Under the pieces are notes generated by a model that saw nothing but the letters and a program-made list of their open reading frames with translations, was not told where the DNA came from and made no database searches. A DNA stretch of 64,000 bases from CAWBRT01 sp963814745 (GTDB lineage: Bacteria; Acidobacteriota; Terriglobia; Terriglobales; Acidobacteriaceae): the NCBI GenBank assembly GCA_963814745.1, contig CAWFEA010000019.1, positions 186,001 through 250,000 of the forward strand. The letters run 5' to 3'. The first letter of the stretch is position 1; the number at the start of each line of letters is the position of its first letter. A program made the position numbers and the translations under genes. Positions 16,924 to 27,521 of the stretch are shown here, one piece after another.

Positions 16924-16985
16924 GAGGTCGAGTTCCCGGACCAGGGTTCGGCAGTAGTACACCAGAACCCGTGGTTCCATCGTGA

Positions 16986-18008
16986 CTAGCTGCGACGTGC
17001 TCTCCGCTTAGACGCCCGGCTGATCAGCCAGTGTTCGCCCTGCAGCTTGATTTTGCCATCGCTGTCCACCTTGAGCACCCACGAGCCCGCCGGATACTCC
17101 CACGCCGGCGGGTTCGCATCGTATCGGCGTTCGCTGGGCCGCCAGCGCGCTGGCCGGAGTCTGCATGCCCAGCGCTTCGTGGGGACGCACGTGGTTGTGT
17201 TCCCAGCGAAACTCATCCAACCAGCTCTGCAGGTCCCCGCGCGGGGCCGGCGACGCTCCAACGCCCGCTGCAACTCGCCATGAAAGCGCTCCACCTTGCC
17301 TTGGGTCTGCGGATGGCGAATCCGCCCCCAGTGCAGCGCGATGCCTTGCTTCATCAGCCACAGCGACAGTTCGTAAAACCCTGCGGCGCCTGCCCGCTCC
17401 ACCACGGAATGCCGTGGTCCATCAGCATCCCCTCCGGCACCCCGCAGTCGTGGAATGCCCCTTCCAGATGCTCCCGCACCAGCTCGCCGCTGTTGTTCGC
17501 CACCTTCTTCAACGCCACCAGGTAGCGGCTGTGATCGTCCAGCACCGACAGCGGGCCGACCTTATCGCCCCGCTGCAGCGGCCCTTTGAAGTCCATCTGC
17601 CACAACTCGTTGGGCGCGCTGCGCTCAAACCGCTGTGCCGCCGCTGGGTGGCGATCCGGGTCCCGGACCAGACCGTGCCGCAGCAGAATGCGATGGATCG
17701 TGCTGCGCGCCAACTCCATGCCGCGCCTGCCGCAACAGCACCTGCAGCTTGCGCGCACCCCAGTCCGGGATAGCGCTGGCGCAGCGCGACCACCTGCGCC
17801 TCCAACTCCGGCGCGGTTCGATCCGGACTCACCCGCCGGACGCCGGCTGCGCTCCGCAATGCCGGCCAGTCCCGCTTCGCGATAACGCGACAGCCACAGA
17901 TACCCGGTCGGACGCGAAATCCCAAACTCCTGGCACAGAGCGCTCGAACGACTTCTCGCCCCGGCTCGCCGTCACTACAAAGCTAACGCGCTGCTCCCTG
18001 ACATCCAT
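16986..18008 (-). pseudogene. IS481-family transposase, several frameshifts
   Basis: Pieces in three frames can be laid end to end. The start MDVREQRVSFVVTASRGEK (ATG at 18008) is followed in shifted frames by an HTH of the type SRPTGYLWLSRYREAG. A fragment with ELARSTIHRILLRHGLV and WQMDFKGPLQRG (first Asp) continues with VLDDHSRYLVAL (second Asp). The last frame has GRIRHPQTQGKVERFHGEL (Glu) and the C-terminus. At least four shifts are needed for a protein of about 340 residues, so this copy is inactive. Confidence 0.85.
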
Positions 18009-18276
18009 CGTCTTCCATGGCATCGATGGCTACACTCCCGCGCTCGCTGCGCTCGCGCCGGAGTGTAAAGGATGTCCGGAGACATTGTGTAAAGGATGTC
18101 ATGAGACTGAACACTTCGGTTGGCAAATGTGGGGCAGTTCGGAACCTCACGCGTTCGAGTGTACTTCTTAAAACCAACAGCCCCACATTAGCTCCGCCTG
18201 CGGCTCCGCAAATGTGGGCCACCCAGAGTTTTTGCGTGATTGGCGAGAACCGGCCTTCCCCACTTACCCGAAGCTC

Positions 18277-20259
18277 TCACCGCGTCGGGGCCGCCGCCGG
18301 TGCCTTCCTGCTCAGAATCACCTCGATCCCGCCCACGATCGAGCGCCCCGGCATCGCCACGCCCGCAATCTCCTGATAAGCGGTGTTGCCCAGGTTCGCC
18401 AACTGCAGGAAAGGCCTCACCCACCGGAACTGCCTGCTCAGAGCCAGGTCCCACAGCGCGTACGGATCGTTCTGGTAGCGCTCCACCACGCCAACCCTGG
18501 TGCGCATCTCGATCTTGCCCGGCAGCCTCGCCATCCACTGCATCAAGGCGTTGTTCACCGCGTAATTGAACAGGTATCGGCTCAGCAGCCCGTTCAGCGC
18601 CTGCTGCGCGCCGGTCAGCGCGGCGTAGCTGAACGTAACCTGGTTGGCGCCGTTCGCCTGCCAGCGCACGGCCGCTTCCACCCCGGTGAAGCTCAGCGCC
18701 TGCAGATTGCGCGCCTGGTAAATGCATCCCGGCGAGGTCGGCGTCGGGCACGCGCGCGGAACCAGGTTCAGTGGCTCGGTCACCGCCGTCGCGTCGGGCA
18801 CCAGAACGTAGTCGATATCGTTTTTTTCGTCGCGCCGGAAAACCGTCACCGAGCCCGCCAGCCGCCGCCCCATGCTCCATTCGACGCCGCCCTCGTAGCT
18901 CCACGCGATTTCCGGTTGCAGCCCGGGATTGCCGACCGTCGCCGGGTCGCTGTAGTAAAGGTCCGTATACGTCGGCAAACGAAACGCCCGCCCCACCGAG
19001 CCGCGCAACTTCAGGTGCTCCGAAATTCGGTATCCGCCCGCCACCGTCGGCGTGAACACGCCGTGGCCGTCGGGAGCGTAGTACTCTTCGCGCCCCCCCA
19101 CCGAGAGCGATAAGCGATCGAGCGGCCGCCAATCGGCGTTCAAGTAGATGCCGCCGCGATTGCGCGCGTGCCGGCCCAGCGCGGGCGTCACCCCGGCCGG
19201 AGATAGATTGGTGCTGTCGATGGTGTCGCGATAGCCCTCGACCCCGTAAAACAGGTTCAGCTTTTTGCCGAGCGCGTTGTGCCGCCGCAGCGCCGCCTGC
19301 CAGCTATCGGTAATGTGATTGTTCGTATAAACCGTTGGATTGTCGCGCAACAGTTCGAATATATCTGTGTGTCGGCGATAGCCGAACTGCACCAGCGTGT
19401 TCTCCCCCAACTCCTGCGAAGCGCCGGCAAACCACGTCTTGGTGCGTTCCCACGAGGGGTATGGGCCGTAGAACTGGTCCGCTCCAAACGGCCTATCGCC
19501 CGAGGCCAGCAGCAACGTCGTCGCGCCCAGCCGGGTCGCCGCGTGCGTCTCGGAACTGCCGCTCAGGGTGCGGTAGTCGCGGTCCGCCGTGAACCCGGTC
19601 GAAAAATCGCGACTGAAGGAAAGCTGCTCCGTCCAGCGCTTCATCACCATCGAGGCCGTTCCGAACTGCTGGTTCACGCCGAAATTGCCGAACGCCGTGC
19701 CGGCGCGCACCTCCGTCGCCAGCGGCGGCGCGGTAATGAAGTTCACCACCCCGCCGATCGCGTCCGACCCGTACATGGTCAACCCGCTGCCGTGCAGCAC
19801 CTCGATCCGCTCGACCGACTGGAACGGCATCGGCAAGTCCATGTTGTGATGCCCGGTCTGGGCGTCGTTCATCCGCAGTCCATCCACCAGCACCAGGGTC
19901 TGCCCGAAGGAAGAGCCGCGAATCGACAGATCGGTCTGCACTCCGTTTGGCCCGCGCTCCTCTAAATCCACCTCCGGATCGAGACGCAGAATGTCAACCA
20001 GGCTCGGATAGAGCGCCCGCGTGTCGCCCACCTCCAGCCGATCCACGTCGCGATCGGCGTCGCTGACATCGACTGGCTCATACGCCCCGGTGACGACGAT
20101 CTCTTCCCGGTGGACGGGGAGCTTGGCGTCCGGCTTGGCGTTCGTGGTCTGGCCGCCAGGCGGGCTCGGCGGGCTGGGGGGATTGGTATCGGCTGGATTC
20201 TGCTGCGCCCAGGCGAGACCGCACCCAAGCAACGCCAGCCCAATTAAAAGTGGAGACAA
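18277..20259 (-). CDS. TonB-dependent outer-membrane receptor (BtuB-like)
   Basis: This receptor of about 660 residues imports a scarce ligand across the outer membrane using TonB energy. An N-terminal signal segment (LLIGLALLGCGLAWAQ) is followed by a Pro-rich linker and the TonB box region EEIVVTG. The plug domain spans about residues 60-170, with LSIRGSSFGQTLVLVDGLRMND and YGSDAIGGVVNFIT. The C-terminal 22-stranded barrel has the usual LRGSVGRAFRLPTYTDLYY block. Plug and overall size resemble cobalamin/siderophore receptors, but I see no cobalamin riboswitch upstream, so the ligand is open. The start is a TTG at 20259. It stands alone on the minus strand. Confidence 0.88.
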   Translation of the reverse strand: MSPLLIGLALLGCGLAWAQQNPADTNPPSPPSPPGGQTTNAKPDAKLPVHREEIVVTGAYEPVDVSDADRDVDRLEVGDTRALYPSLVDILRLDPEVDLEERGPNGVQTDLSIRGSSFGQTLVLVDGLRMNDAQTGHHNMDLPMPFQSVERIEVLHGSGLTMYGSDAIGGVVNFITAPPLATEVRAGTAFGNFGVNQQFGTASMVMKRWTEQLSFSRDFSTGFTADRDYRTLSGSSETHAATRLGATTLLLASGDRPFGADQFYGPYPSWERTKTWFAGASQELGENTLVQFGYRRHTDIFELLRDNPTVYTNNHITDSWQAALRRHNALGKKLNLFYGVEGYRDTIDSTNLSPAGVTPALGRHARNRGGIYLNADWRPLDRLSLSVGGREEYYAPDGHGVFTPTVAGGYRISEHLKLRGSVGRAFRLPTYTDLYYSDPATVGNPGLQPEIAWSYEGGVEWSMGRRLAGSVTVFRRDEKNDIDYVLVPDATAVTEPLNLVPRACPTPTSPGCIYQARNLQALSFTGVEAAVRWQANGANQVTFSYAALTGAQQALNGLLSRYLFNYAVNNALMQWMARLPGKIEMRTRVGVVERYQNDPYALWDLALSRQFRWVRPFLQLANLGNTAYQEIAGVAMPGRSIVGGIEVILSRKAPAAAPTR

Positions 20260-20354
20260 AGTCCGTAACCGAATCAGAATTCACATCCTGGACAGAGGAG
20301 CCCGCAGCTTAGCGCGTGTTTCATAAATGGTGCTTTGAAGGGGCATGGCTTTAT

Positions 20355-20555
20355 AGGCTGCTGAAAGAGTATTTTGAGCGTGTCACCCTGAGCGAGCGGC
20401 TGTGGTTGCCGCGAGTCGAAAGGTCCCTACCCAACCGTAAGTCCTTATGCCGGTAGGGGTACTTCGACTTCGCGCACCAAAAACAGGCGCGCTCCGCTCA
20501 GCATGACAGTTCATATGAGGAAGTTGATCGACTTTTTCAGCAGTCTCTTCAGCCC
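20355..20555. repeat. About 200-bp dispersed repeat, copy 1
   Basis: The repeat begins AGGCTGCTGAAAGAGT and ends GATCGACTTTTTCAGCAGTC. It contains GTGTCACCCTGAGCGAGCGG, TTCGACT and CTCAGCATGACAGTTCAT. An inverted copy lies at 34635-34826, and a shorter relative with the same ends lies at 62063-62205. It fills most of the 329-base gap between the TonB receptor and ntrX. Confidence 0.8.
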
Positions 20556-20588
20556 CCGAGGGAATTGACCCCTGTTTCTGAATTAGGT

Positions 20589-22019
<1,431 letters not shown>

Positions 22020-22162
22020 TTGCCAGAATTGTAACCCACCCCCGAAATCCACGCCCGCTGGCGGAGTCTCTTCGGGTGGGGCGCGGCGAGGTCACGGAGT
22101 ACGATGATCACGAGGTACGATGATATTGCGAGCGAGAGTCGGGGTCCCCACATCCGTTGGGC

Positions 22163-22289
22163 GGGTGGCCCATATTTGCCTTCGGTTGGCAAATGTGGGG
22201 CAGCTTGGAACCTCACGCATTAGACCGCACTTCTTAAAACCAACAGCCCCACATTAGCTCTGCCTGCGGCTCCGCAAATGTGGGCCACC
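22163..22289. repeat. Intact intergenic repeat with inverted ends
   Basis: GGGTGGCCCATATTTGCC at the left pairs with GCAAATGTGGGCCACC at the right, and an inner dyad ATTTGCC/GGCAAAT is present. This is the uninterrupted version of the sequence hit by the IS481 element at 16814-18113. The 449-base gap between ntrX and the secreted-protein gene holds this repeat and no gene. Confidence 0.75.
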
Positions 22290-22501
22290 AGACAGTTATC
22301 CCGGTTAGGAGAGCAAACCATAACGCCCTTTCCAGCGCAAAACCCCAGCTTTGGAACGAACTTCCTATCCAGCACATTCCGAAAAGGTGCAATCTCTTGC
22401 ACCTGGAGCACGTAAGTGATTGATTCTCAACAATGTGCGAAAGGAATACAAGTTGCCGTTACGGAAGATCAGTGTACTTTCGATTCAGATGATGGGGCGC
22501 T

Positions 22502-23062
22502 ATGAAAAGAACGCTGGTGTTGCTCGTTGTCGTACTCACTTTCCTTGCTCTGCCGTCTTTTGCTGAGCCCTTCCAAATCGCGCTCAATGACATACTTGGC
22601 ATCAGGCTCGGCATGGATCGCGATGCGCTTCCCAAGTCGCTTCCCCGCCGTGAAATTCGCTGTGTGCTTCCCATCAACGATCGTGCGCTCTGCCGACTAA
22701 GCCTCAAGGATCAGTTAACGTTTGCGGGTGCGCGCCTTCGAGCCGCGGAACTGCAATTGGAGAACGATAAGCTAACCGCTATCAGCTTCGACCTGGATAC
22801 AAGCGCCGAAGGGCCTGTTCCGTTCGTTTCTTTATTTAACCAGCAATTCGGCAAACAATATGGCGCAACGAAGCTGCCACAGGCCTGCTGGCAAAACTCC
22901 ACGTCGAGCCTGCTGCTCATCGCCGACGGCGGTGGCGTAGCGGTTGTGCTGTCGCTGAATGCGAAGTGTGCCGACTACGAGCGTGGCATCAGAAGCGTAC
23001 GAACAATCTCGCCTCTTGCGAAGGCGGAGCAGCAGCGCCCCAAAACGGATTCCGCCAGGTGA
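22502..23062 (+). CDS. Secreted protein of unknown function
   Basis: This 186-residue protein starts with a clear signal peptide (MKRTLVLLVVVLTFLALPSFA) with cleavage predicted after ALPSFA. The mature part is soluble, with three Cys residues and a beta-rich pattern (RLGMDRDALPKSLPRREI, LENDKLTAISFDLD). It resembles small periplasmic proteins that compare calculated and stored states, but I cannot name a family. It lies between ntrX and ntrY on the opposite strand, so it splits what is normally an operon. Confidence 0.7.
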   Translation: MKRTLVLLVVVLTFLALPSFAEPFQIALNDILGIRLGMDRDALPKSLPRREIRCVLPINDRALCRLSLKDQLTFAGARLRAAELQLENDKLTAISFDLDTSAEGPVPFVSLFNQQFGKQYGATKLPQACWQNSTSSLLLIADGGGVAVVLSLNAKCADYERGIRSVRTISPLAKAEQQRPKTDSAR

Positions 23063-23182
23063 AATCGCAATTTTAAGCTCTAAGCGGTAAGGGTTTGGTG
23101 AGTCCTCGCCCGAAGTCCCGCCGCAGGAGCAACACTCTCAAGCCTTGACCCCGGCAGGTGCCCCAGGTTGACCCGCTGTTGG

Positions 23183-25489
23183 CTAACCTGGGATTAATTT
23201 CTTGTGTACGTCGCCGCCGCAGTTCAGGAGACGGCTCCCCCTGCCACGGCCGTGCCAGGGCTGCACCTCGACGGCCACCGGCAGCTCGATCACGAAGCGC
23301 GCCCCCATCGGCCGGTTTTCCTCGACCCTTATGGTGCCGTGGTGGTCTTCTATAATCCTCGCCACGATCGCCAGGCCAAGCCCGGTCCCGCGCTGCTTGG
23401 TCGAGAAGTAAGGCATAAACAATTTTTCTTTGGCCGCCGCCGGAACCCCCGGACCGGTGTCGGTCACCGACAGCTCGACCGTGTCCCGGCCGCCGAGCAC
23501 CTCGGTAGCAATCACCAGGTCGCGCACCACCGCGTCGCTCATTGCCTCGGCCGAGTTGTCCACCAGGTTGGCGATGACTCGCTTGAGCGCCTCCGGGTCG
23601 GCCATCACCAGCGGCAGCTCTTTCGCCAGGTGGGTGCCCACGTTGATGCCGTCCATTCGGCCGTCGAACTGCGCCAGCGCCTCCACCACCGTCGCATTCA
23701 GGTCCGAGGGACGCAGTTGCGGCGCCGGGAAGCGCGCCAGGGTTGCGAACTCGTCAACCAGTTTCCGCACCGTCTCCACCGAACTGGCGATCGTTTCCGC
23801 GCAACCGGCCATTACCTCGCGCGACGATTCATCGGGAGTTCCGCGCCCGAGGTGTCGCCGTATGCGCTCCGCCGAAAGCGCAATCGGGGTCAGCGGATTC
23901 TTGATCTCGTGGGCGATGCGCCGCGCCACTTCCCGCCAGGCAGCCTGTTTCTGCGCCTGCAAAAGTTCCGAGAGATCTTCAAACACCACCACGTATCCCA
24001 GCCTTTGGCGCGGAGCAATCGGTCCGCCGCGCCGCTCGTTCATCGAGGCCGCCGTCACCGACAGAACCAGCTCCGTCCCTCCGCCGCTCATCTCCATCTG
24101 TGCCGAAGTCGAGCCCATGCGATCGGCCTTACGCAGCAACCGCCGCAGCTCGTCCACGAAATCCGGCGGGAAAAAACCGCCCAGCGCCAGCTTTTCGGTT
24201 CGCCCCGCGCGCTCCACCCCTGGCGGCCGGAACAGCCTGATCAGGGCGTCGTTCACGTGGGTGACCGATTCGTCGGCGTCCATCGAAAGCACGGCCGTCG
24301 GAATACTCTCCAGAATCGTCTCCATGTGGCGCCCGCGCGCTTCCAGGGTTCCGTAGGCGCTGGCCAGATCCTCGCGGCTGGCATCGATCTGCAGCCGATT
24401 GCTTTCCAACTCCGCCGCCATGCGGTTGAACGAGACCACCAGGTCAGCCAGCTCGTCGCCCGCCGCCACCTCGACCCGGTAATCCAGTCGCCCCTCGGAA
24501 ATTTCCTTGGTGCCCTCCGCCAGCGCCAGCACCGGACGCGTCACCAGCTTCGACAAAAACAGCGCGAACCAGGCCGAGACGAACAGCAGCAGCAGGGTCA
24601 GCATCAGCAGCATTTGCATGTAGGTGCGCCGCACCAGCCGGCGCTCGCCGCGCAGCTCCGCATATTGCTTCTGGCTCGCCTCCAGCTGGTTCAGCACCGC
24701 CGAATACTTCACCGGCAGCGGCATCGCCACCAGGATGCGCCCGTGCTCGCCCACCTTGGCGCTGGCCGCCACATAATCCCTCGCGCCCAGGGTAAACGGG
24801 CGCGACTGCCCATCCGGCATTATCAGCGGAATCTTCCGGCTCAGGATCGGCCACAGGTCGGGAGCCTGAAAGCTGGCTTGTGCCTGTCCGTCCAGCAGCG
24901 CAATCACGAACCCGTCCTGCAAGGTCGCTTCGTGCCGGCGCAACACTCCCATCAGCGGTCCGAATTTCCCCGTCTGGAAGGCTTGCTCGGTCTCCGCCGA
25001 GGCGGCAATGCTTTGCGCTTTGCTCAGCGCGTTCTGCCCGGCGTAGTTGGACAAAAGTTGCGTCACCTCAGCCGTGTGCTGGCGCACCTCCTCCACCGGA
25101 CGCGAAAACCACTTGTCGATCGAGCGGTTCATCAGCCCGTAGGAGAACAAGAACAGCGCAATCACCGGCCCCAGCGACAGCAGCAGCGCCCCCGTCACCA
25201 TCTTGGTGCGGAACTTCGAGCCGGGCACGCCGGTCTGCCGTTCCACGTACAGCTTGATCAGCGTCCGCAGCAGCACGAACACCAAAACGATCAGCCCGAC
25301 GAAAATCAGCGCCGAGACGGCTGCAAACGTCAGCGTCTGGCCGTAGGTCTCCGGCCGCAGAAATGTCAGGTTGAAAGAGACTTGCAGGAGCGCGATGATG
25401 AACAGCACGGCGCTGCCGGCGCCTAGAAGTATCAGCTTCTTCCGGCGGCGCCGGACTTCGGCTTCGCGGCTCTTCTGGTCGGCAGCCAT
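23183..25489 (-). CDS. ntrY: NtrY-like membrane sensor histidine kinase
   Basis: This kinase of 768 residues has three or four N-terminal membrane segments (about residues 20-45, 60-85, 100-125 and a long one near 285-310, LLMLTLLLLFVSAWFALF). A periplasmic sensor region lies between, followed by HAMP (RPVLALAEGTKEISEGRLDY), a PAS domain (ILESIPTAVLSMDADE), HisKA with the phospho-accepting His in RRIAHEIKNPLTPIAL, and an HATPase_c domain with N, G1 (DTGPGVPAA) and G2 (RGTGLGLAI) boxes. This order is typical of NtrY. The pair probably senses redox or nitrogen status in the envelope; the signal is not visible here. The response regulator ntrX is 1.1 kb downstream. Confidence 0.92.
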   Translation of the reverse strand: MAADQKSREAEVRRRRKKLILLGAGSAVLFIIALLQVSFNLTFLRPETYGQTLTFAAVSALIFVGLIVLVFVLLRTLIKLYVERQTGVPGSKFRTKMVTGALLLSLGPVIALFLFSYGLMNRSIDKWFSRPVEEVRQHTAEVTQLLSNYAGQNALSKAQSIAASAETEQAFQTGKFGPLMGVLRRHEATLQDGFVIALLDGQAQASFQAPDLWPILSRKIPLIMPDGQSRPFTLGARDYVAASAKVGEHGRILVAMPLPVKYSAVLNQLEASQKQYAELRGERRLVRRTYMQMLLMLTLLLLFVSAWFALFLSKLVTRPVLALAEGTKEISEGRLDYRVEVAAGDELADLVVSFNRMAAELESNRLQIDASREDLASAYGTLEARGRHMETILESIPTAVLSMDADESVTHVNDALIRLFRPPGVERAGRTEKLALGGFFPPDFVDELRRLLRKADRMGSTSAQMEMSGGGTELVLSVTAASMNERRGGPIAPRQRLGYVVVFEDLSELLQAQKQAAWREVARRIAHEIKNPLTPIALSAERIRRHLGRGTPDESSREVMAGCAETIASSVETVRKLVDEFATLARFPAPQLRPSDLNATVVEALAQFDGRMDGINVGTHLAKELPLVMADPEALKRVIANLVDNSAEAMSDAVVRDLVIATEVLGGRDTVELSVTDTGPGVPAAAKEKLFMPYFSTKQRGTGLGLAIVARIIEDHHGTIRVEENRPMGARFVIELPVAVEVQPWHGRGRGSRLLNCGGDVHKKLIPG

Positions 25490-25996
25490 GCTACTCCCGG
25501 ATGGGCATCATGAATTATAGCTAAGGAAACTCTGAACAAGTGAAGGATTTGAAGGGTACGGGCTTCAGCCCGTACGTAGGACCAGCAAACCCTAGTGAGG
25601 CTTTAGCCTCTGAGGGACCTCGGTTCTTCTAACCAGACTTGTTCAGAGTTCCCTAACCCGCCCGCCAAACCAGAGTTGCACCTTTTTCCCGCATAGGTGT
25701 TTCGCGGTATTGAAGGGGCATGGCTTTAGCCATGCCGTCCAGAGCCGGGAAAAATGTGGGCTTTAGCCCCTGAGGGGATCAATCGCCGGGTACCCCAGGT
25801 TCCGCGCCGCCGGACACTCCTTTGAGAGACTCCGCGCGGTTTGGTCAAGGTATACGATCCTGACAAACGGTTCCTGGCTGTTCGGCGCTAACCTGGGAAA
25901 TAGCCCACGTCAACCCAAAGAAGTGCCGCGGCACCCGTCGTGACGAGAGATTCAGATTGACCCACTACTGGCGTCCAAGGCCAGTTGACACGTAAC
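25490..25996. repeat. Gene-free stretch with a MITE-like element and hairpin repeats
   Basis: A 136-bp segment (25521-25656) is bounded by inverted AAGGAAACTCTGAACAAGT / ACTTGTTCAGAGTTCCCT arms. Inside is the stem GTACGGGCTTCAGCCCGTAC. Next to it, at about 25709-25780, GGCATGGC-ttta-GCCATGCC is followed by GGGCTTTAGCCCCTGAG. The same GAAGGGGC...GCC...GGGCTTTAGCCCCTGAG arrangement recurs at 40577-40640. No gene lies here. Confidence 0.7.
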
Positions 25997-26014
25997 TATA
26001 TTTCTGCAAATATA
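25997..26014 (+). promoter_or_regulatory. ArsR-type operator-like dyad
   Basis: TATATTT-ctgc-AAATATA is a perfect 7-bp inverted repeat with a 4-base spacer, ending 5 bases before the ATG of the ArsR-YjbQ chimera. AT-rich dyads overlapping the start are typical self-operators of ArsR-family genes. The regulator that would bind it has lost its DNA-binding domain. Confidence 0.55.
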
Positions 26015-26019
26015 GAAAT

Positions 26020-26442
26020 ATGACGAGCGTCCTTAAAACCAATGCCGCCCAGGTCGCCAAGTACGCCGACATGTTCTCCGCCATGGGCACCGAGGCCAGG
26101 CTCAGGATCGTGCAACTGCCGATTCAGACTGGACTGGTCAATGTTTTCAATATGGGCAGCACCGCCGCCGTCGGCACAATTGAGTTTGAGCCCGGGTTAC
26201 TACATGATCTGCCGACCGTGCTCGACAAGCTCATTCCCCCCAGCCGCGAATACGGGCATGAACAGACATGGCACGACGGGAATGGGCACTCGCATTTGCA
26301 GGCAACACTGCTCGGACCATCGCTGACTTTGCCGATCGCTGACGACAAACCGATCCTCGGAACATGGCAGCAGATCTTTCACCTTGAATGCGATGTGCGC
26401 GGACGACAGCGCACGGTGGTAATTACCGTGAACGGCGGCTAG
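26020..26442 (+). pseudogene. ArsR N-terminal fragment fused in frame to a YjbQ (UPF0047) protein
   Basis: Residues 1-33 (MTSVLKTNAAQVAKYADMFS and GTEARLRIVQL) match the start of ArsR/SmtB-type winged-helix repressors but stop before the recognition helix. From residue 34, QTGLVNVFNMGSTAAVGTIE to the end matches YjbQ, with the conserved stretches HGNGHSHLQATLLGPS, LGTWQQIFHLE and a His-rich active site. The N-terminal 30 or so residues of YjbQ are absent. Both source genes are therefore truncated and joined in frame, most simply by one deletion. The junction is intact, so a hybrid of 140 residues could be made under the ArsR promoter. YjbQ proteins are linked to thiamine phosphate synthase activity. 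Confidence 0.7.
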
Positions 26443-26544
26443 CACGTAAAAGTGCGGCCCTACTCGGCGCGGATATGCGCCGATGACGGTAAAGGCAGCC
26501 CGTTGCTTCAGCACGGGGCTTTAGGAGCTAAAACGGGCTCTCTG

Positions 26545-26583
26545 GCGGGGATTTCCCGCAAATGGTGACACAGTGGTGACACA
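26545..26583. other. Arm-site-like motif beside tRNA-Gln
   Basis: The hairpin GCGGGGATTTCCCGC (26545-26559) is followed by the tandem pair GGTGACACAGTGGTGACACA (26564-26583). The same order of GCGGGG/CCCGC hairpin plus tandem short repeats occurs at both tRNA-Arg att sites. Its place 47 bases beyond the tRNA-Gln 3' end suggests the remnant of a related element. Confidence 0.4.
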
Positions 26584-26629
26584 AGACTATTTACTCAAGA
26601 GTGAATAGCGATGGAATCCGCATGAATAT

Positions 26630-26703
26630 TGGCTGCCCCCCAGGGATTCGAACCCCGATATGCTGATCCAGAGTCAGCTGTCCTGCCATTGAACGAGGGG
26701 GCA
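26630..26703 (-). tRNA. tRNA-Gln (CTG)
   Basis: The 74-nt sequence folds as a full cloverleaf. The acceptor TGCCCCC pairs with GGGGGCA, the discriminator is G and CCA is encoded. The anticodon arm is GCTGA-CTCTGGA-TCAGC, giving anticodon CTG, and the T arm is TCGGGGTTCGAATCCCTG. The encoded CCA and intact D arm (TCAATGGCAGGA) indicate a functional gene. Confidence 0.95.
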
Positions 26704-26945
26704 ACACACTAACGCGCCGGTATGTAATCGGGCGACGGATAAGACTCTTCGATCATAAATGCGCTTGCAGAGTGCGTCAACCGCGCATCACCGGCGCCCG
26801 CGGCGCCGACGCCTTCGCGCCAAATACCAAACTACTTGACCGCCAAATTACCAGACCGCTTGACAACGAGCCATAATCTCGGTCTCCGTGGTCGCGAGCG
26901 GCGCCGGTGTTCCGCGTTCCTCGGCCGCATCTCATCGCGGGCGGT

Positions 26946-27446
26946 CTATACCTGCATCGCGCCGCTCCGTGGCGGAGGCCAATCCAGTCGGTTGTGGCGG
27001 GCGACAATTTCGTCGATCTTCGGCACGATTTCCTCTGGAAACGGCGCGGTCTTGCGCACCCTGAGGTCGGCGAATGCGTTCATGCACTCAAAGATCGCCG
27101 CCAGCTTGCCTCTGGTTTCGTTCACCATGAACATGAGGTAGTGCAGACGCTTGGCCGAGCGCGCAACCAATCTCATATACACGGCCACCTCTTCGCCAGG
27201 ATTCACCTCGGTCAGGAAGTGCAGATGATGTTCCAGGTCGAAGGTGCCGGTCCCGTGCCGCTGGTGATATTCGCGGCTCAGTCCGATGCGGTCGTGCAGA
27301 ACGTCTCCCGCATCGTCGAAGATTGCCAGGTACCAGCGCATGTTCATGTGGCCGTTTTCATCGCGGTATGCTTCCGGCACCGTCATTTTCAGACAGGCGG
27401 GACTCAGGGTTAAAATCGCTTGTGGAGAAATGGCGGGCGGCTTCAT
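26946..27446 (-). CDS. Hot-dog fold thioesterase family protein
   Basis: This 166-residue protein matches 4HBT-type acyl-CoA thioesterases: YRDENGHMNMRWYLAIFDDAGD carries the conserved Asn-His-x-Asn and Asp residues, and a strand TFDLEHHLHFLTEVNPGEEV follows. Proteins with this pattern include thioesterase domains associated with carnitine metabolism. It has no signal peptide, so it acts in the cytosol. The substrate cannot be read from sequence. It faces the GNAT gene divergently across 75 bases. Confidence 0.78.
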   Translation of the reverse strand: MKPPAISPQAILTLSPACLKMTVPEAYRDENGHMNMRWYLAIFDDAGDVLHDRIGLSREYHQRHGTGTFDLEHHLHFLTEVNPGEEVAVYMRLVARSAKRLHYLMFMVNETRGKLAAIFECMNAFADLRVRKTAPFPEEIVPKIDEIVARHNRLDWPPPRSGAMQV

Positions 27447-27521
27447 AGCCCCATCCTACACGCCGCCTGTAATCATGCAAATCCGATCGCCGTCACCGGG
27501 CGAGCCCCTCGTGAGGTCATA

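Larger units (their letters stand above)
16814..18113 (-). mobile_element. IS481-family insertion sequence with decayed transposase
   Basis: The ends are TGT...ACA with imperfect inverted repeats of about 50 bp. The left reads TGTCTAGTCCCACGACATGG at its outer end and the right, inverted, TGTTCAGTCTCATGACATCC. Each contains internal copies of GACATCCTTTACA. A 9-bp direct repeat CTTCGGTTG flanks the 1300-bp element. Length, ends and transposase type agree with IS481. Confidence 0.85.
16788..18224. repeat. Intergenic repeat copy interrupted by an IS481-family element
   Basis: The left part (16788-16813, GGGTGGCTCATATTTGCCTTCGGTTG) and the right part (18114-18224, ending GCAAATGTGGGCCACCC) together match the intact copy at 22163-22289. 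The repeat has inverted ends (GGTGGCCCATATTTGCC / GCAAATGTGGGCCACC) and an inner dyad ATTTGCC-ttcggtt-GGCAAAT. CTTCGGTTG is present once in the intact copy but on both sides of the IS here (16805-16813 and 18114-18122). Confidence 0.75.

Noticed and set aside
20260..20340. Cobalamin riboswitch upstream of the TonB receptor
   Set aside because: No B12-box-like sequence or extended leader is present.
23204..25426. Very long plus-strand open frame opposite ntrY
   Set aside because: Shadow of a GC-rich gene with strong third-position bias; the sequence is rich in Arg, His and Gln with no known motif.
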